Source of the DNA: Actinophytocola xinjiangensis
GTDB taxonomy: Bacteria; Actinomycetota; Actinomycetes; Mycobacteriales; Pseudonocardiaceae
Assembly: GCF_001921215.1 (NCBI RefSeq)
Contig: NZ_MSIF01000003.1
Location: forward strand, 310,001-374,000
Direction: 5' to 3'
Length of the DNA: 64,000 nt
Shown: in pieces, positions 61,646 to 64,000 of the stretch
How positions within the stretch are numbered: position 1 is the first letter of the stretch
How the letters are laid out: each line of letters begins with the position of its first letter
Program-made: the position numbers and the translations under genes
Notes under the pieces: generated by a model
What the model saw: the letters and a program-made list of their open reading frames with translations, nothing else
What the model was told of the DNA's origin: nothing
Databases searched by the model: none

Positions 61646-64000
61646 GCCCGCCGGTCTGGAAACGGAAGAACCGAATGAACAACTCCGGCTGGGTACCCTC
61701 GGGCCAGTCGGCGACGAAGTACAGGTCGTGCGTCGCGCCCGGGTCGGTCACCTCGGCCGTGAGCCACTCGTAGACCCGGTCGTTGAGCGAGGTCGAGCCG
61801 GTGTGCGGGACGTCGGGGAAGGACGCGACGACCGGTCCGGTCGGGGAGCCGGCGCGCACGGTCAGGTCGACGCCGGCCTGCCGGGTGGCGAACTCCATCG
61901 TCAGGTTGTCGACGCCGGCCAGGTTGATCCGGGGGAAGGAGAACCAGTTTCCCCGGTCGGGCACGAACAGCTGCCCGAAGTACAGGCCGACGCCGGCGCC
62001 GTCCTGGTAGTTGCGGCCCTGGTACTCGCGCGGGTGCAGCACGAGGTCGGTCGAGCCGGTGAGCGCCGGCGCGCCGGCCGCTCCCCCGCCGTCGGTGTAG
62101 GACGCGCCGACGACGTGGAAGACGTAGGCGTCCGAACCGTGCCCGGCGTCGGTCTCCGGGCTGAGCACGCCGGTGCAGTCCGGGCCGGGGCGGGCCTCGC
62201 CCTGCGGGTGACCGTGCTGGTTGTGGCCGAGCTGGTAGGTGACCAGGATCCGCGTGCAGTCGACCTGTCCGTCCTCGGGGTCGGTGGCGCGCACCCGGAA
62301 CGGCAGGTCCTCGCCGAACTCGGCGAAGCCGCCGTCGGCCGGCGACTCGATCACCAGCTCCGGCCGGGTGTTGCCGGCCACGATCGTCAGGTTGCCGACC
62401 GAGACGGCACCGGCCGCGTCGGTCACGGTGACCCTCGGCGTGTGCTGGCCGGCGGTGTCGTAGGTCCAGGACGCGGTCGGGCCGGTCGCGTCCGGCACGC
62501 CGTCGCCGTCGAAGTCCCAGGAGTAGGCCAGGGCGTCGCCGTCGGGGTCGGTGGTGGCCGAGGCGTCGACGTCGACCGCCAGCGGCAGCGGTCCGGAGTC
62601 CACTGAGGACTCGACGGAGACCAGCGGCGCGCGGTTGCCCTCGACGTAGTCGATCCGGTAGAGCCCGGAGTCGTCGTTGCTGTCCCCCCAGCCGTTGCCG
62701 TACTCCAGCACGTAGAGCGACCCGTCCGGGCCGAACTCCAGGTCCATCGGCTTGCGGAACTCGGCGTCGGGCAGGAACTCGGTGAGCGTGCCGGGGGCGC
62801 CGGTGTGGTGGTTGACGGGCAGGGTCTGGATCCAGTCGGTGGTCCAGTCGTAGAGGAAACGCCGCTGGTCGAACCAGCGCGGGAACTTCGTCGGCGACGG
62901 GTTCGCCGGGTCGTAGGTGTAGCGCGGGCCGGCCATCGCGCCGCCGCCGAACAGCGTCGGGAAGTAGTCCTGGCTCTTCTCGTAGGTGTAGTAGATGTCC
63001 GCCGGGGTGATCGGCGGCAGGTTCACCAGGCCGGTGTTGTTCGGCGAGTCGTTCACCGGGGCGGCGCAGTCGAACCACGGGCCCGGCCGGTCCTCGACGT
63101 AGTTCCAGTCGTTGTAGGCGACGTTGTCCATCGTGCAGTAGGGCCAGCCGTAGTTGCCCGGTTCGCGGATCAGCATCGCCCGGACGTGGCCGGCGGGGCC
63201 ACGCTCCGGGTTGGCCACCACCGCGTCGGGGCCGTAGTCGGCCATCCAGAGGGTCTTGGTCGCCGGATCCCAGTCGCCGAGGGTGAACGGGTTGCGGAAG
63301 CCCATCGCGTAGATCTCGGGGCGGGTCCGGTCGGTGCCCGGCGGGAACAGGTTGCCCGGCGGGATGTCGTAGCCGCCGGCCGGGCGCGGGGTGATCCGCA
63401 GGATCTTGCCGTTGAGGTCGTTGGTGTTGGCCGAGGTCCGCTGGGCGTCGCCGCCGGCCTGGCCGGGGCGCTCGTCGGTGGGCGGGAACCCGTCGGAGGC
63501 GCAGCACTCGGAGTTGTCGCCGGTGGCGATGAACAGGTGGCCGTCGGGGGTCATCAGCAGGTCGCCGGCGGAGTGCCAGCCGGGGACGCCGATGGGGTGC
63601 TGGATGTCGATGACCGGCGATTCGCTGGCCGGGTCCAGGACGTTGCCCGGGGTGAGGGTGAACCGGGAGACGCGGGAGACGAACCGCTGGTCCCAGTCCG
63701 GCGGCGAGTAGTGCAGGTAGAGGTGCCCGCTGGTGGCGAAGTCGGGGGCGAGCGCGAGGCCGACCAGACCCAGCTCACCGGTGACCCGCACCGCGACCGT
63801 GCCGGCGACGGTGGAGGACTGGGTGTCCGGGTCCCAGACCTTCACCCGGCCGTCGCGTTCGATGTACACCACGCGCGCGTCCGGGGTGACCGCGATCCGC
63901 ATCGGCTGGGTCAGGTCGGAGTCGGCGAGCACGACCTTTCCGAACCGTTCGGCGACCGGCGGCGGGTGCCGCTCGTCGGTGTGCGCCGTGGCCGTTCCAG
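61599..64000 (-). CDS. PQQ-type sugar (glucose/sorbosone) dehydrogenase-like protein with PKD domain, 5' end cut by window edge
   Basis: Open frame runs off the right edge; 799 residues are visible. It begins with ERFGKVVLADSDLTQPMRIA, the first blade of a glucose/sorbosone dehydrogenase beta-propeller, and continues with LGLVGLALAPDFATSGHLYL, GDLLMTPDGHLFIATGDNSE, YAMGFRNPFTLGDWDPATKT and MDLEFGPDGSLYVLEYGNGW. A PKD domain follows (VDVDASATTDPDGDALAYSW), then Ig-like and CBM6-like sandwiches ending ELFIRFFRFQ. The propeller oxidises sugars in relatives, but many such secreted actinomycete proteins have no tested activity. A secretion signal is expected in the missing part. Convergent 47-bp overlap with the permease gene. 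Confidence 0.85.
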   Translation of the reverse strand, partial: GTATAHTDERHPPPVAERFGKVVLADSDLTQPMRIAVTPDARVVYIERDGRVKVWDPDTQSSTVAGTVAVRVTGELGLVGLALAPDFATSGHLYLHYSPPDWDQRFVSRVSRFTLTPGNVLDPASESPVIDIQHPIGVPGWHSAGDLLMTPDGHLFIATGDNSECCASDGFPPTDERPGQAGGDAQRTSANTNDLNGKILRITPRPAGGYDIPPGNLFPPGTDRTRPEIYAMGFRNPFTLGDWDPATKTLWMADYGPDAVVANPERGPAGHVRAMLIREPGNYGWPYCTMDNVAYNDWNYVEDRPGPWFDCAAPVNDSPNNTGLVNLPPITPADIYYTYEKSQDYFPTLFGGGAMAGPRYTYDPANPSPTKFPRWFDQRRFLYDWTTDWIQTLPVNHHTGAPGTLTEFLPDAEFRKPMDLEFGPDGSLYVLEYGNGWGDSNDDSGLYRIDYVEGNRAPLVSVESSVDSGPLPLAVDVDASATTDPDGDALAYSWDFDGDGVPDATGPTASWTYDTAGQHTPRVTVTDAAGAVSVGNLTIVAGNTRPELVIESPADGGFAEFGEDLPFRVRATDPEDGQVDCTRILVTYQLGHNQHGHPQGEARPGPDCTGVLSPETDAGHGSDAYVFHVVGASYTDGGGAAGAPALTGSTDLVLHPREYQGRNYQDGAGVGLYFGQLFVPDRGNWFSFPRINLAGVDNLTMEFATRQAGVDLTVRAGSPTGPVVASFPDVPHTGSTSLNDRVYEWLTAEVTDPGATHDLYFVADWPEGTQPELFIRFFRFQTGGLTGPAAGARSAAAGR

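Overview
The window is about 72-74% GC, gene-dense and organised in long runs of genes joined by ATGA/GTGA stop-start overlaps. GTG starts are common, several mRNAs look leaderless, and an XRE-DUF5753/DUF397 pair and a GerW-type protein are present. This points to a filamentous soil actinomycete, most likely Pseudonocardiales (Lentzea/Saccharothrix/Actinosynnema-like); the genus is an inference. I see no rRNA, tRNA, CRISPR array, transposase or phage gene, and no gene-free stretch longer than about 260 bp.

Much of the window is a plant cell-wall utilisation island. From 0.3 to 7.8 kb (leftward) lies a pectin block: two secreted PL1 pectate lyases, a CUT1-type sugar ABC transporter (two permeases and a lipoprotein) and a Gfo/Idh/MocA oxidoreductase fused to a PmoA-like DUF6807 domain. 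Two promoters in this block share a 21-bp-spaced direct repeat of the AraC type. From 19.1 to 31.3 kb (rightward) lies a xyloglucan-type block: a LacI regulator, a CUT1 ABC importer, a GH31 alpha-xylosidase, a GH3 enzyme and a GH35 beta-galactosidase. An identical 19-bp palindrome precedes the regulator and the transporter operon. From 45.5 to 61.6 kb lies an L-arabinose block: araB-araD-araA-chvE-mmsA-mmsB (leftward), a LacI-type regulator, a secreted GH51 arabinofuranosidase (leftward) and a second, YtfQRT-YjfF-like importer (rightward). Three related operators sit on three TTGACR promoters there. The right edge holds most of a PQQ-type glucose/sorbosone dehydrogenase-like protein with a PKD domain.

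Between these blocks, 8.0-13.6 kb (rightward) encodes an SRPBCC protein, a membrane metallophosphoesterase, a cyclase-family hydrolase, a ThDP enzyme, a DUF1445 protein and a creatininase-family amidohydrolase. From 13.5 to 17.6 kb (leftward) is a tight five-gene operon: an MDR oxidoreductase, a PTPS-like protein without the usual Cys/His residues, a GT4 glycosyltransferase, a flippase-like membrane protein, and a GTP cyclohydrolase II. That cyclohydrolase has Met at the Tyr/Met switch position that predicts FAPy rather than the usual pyrimidine product. With the convergent, overlapping creatininase, this looks like a pathway to an unidentified, possibly glycosylated, pterin- or pyrimidine-derived metabolite, and I rate it the best lead in the window. 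A secreted M28 peptidase follows at 17.7-19.0 kb.

From 31.5 to 45.4 kb are an immune-inhibitor-A-like M6 metalloprotease, threonine dehydratase, the DUF397/XRE pair, a membrane Ser/Thr kinase whose extracellular part is a CBM2 cellulose-binding domain, and directly after it a protein of nearly 2,000 residues with 54 leucine-rich repeats followed by Roc-COR GTPase domains. A small unknown protein, a flavin oxidoreductase and a GerW/YtfJ-like protein complete that run. The cellulose-sensing-type kinase next to a giant Roco protein is the second main lead.
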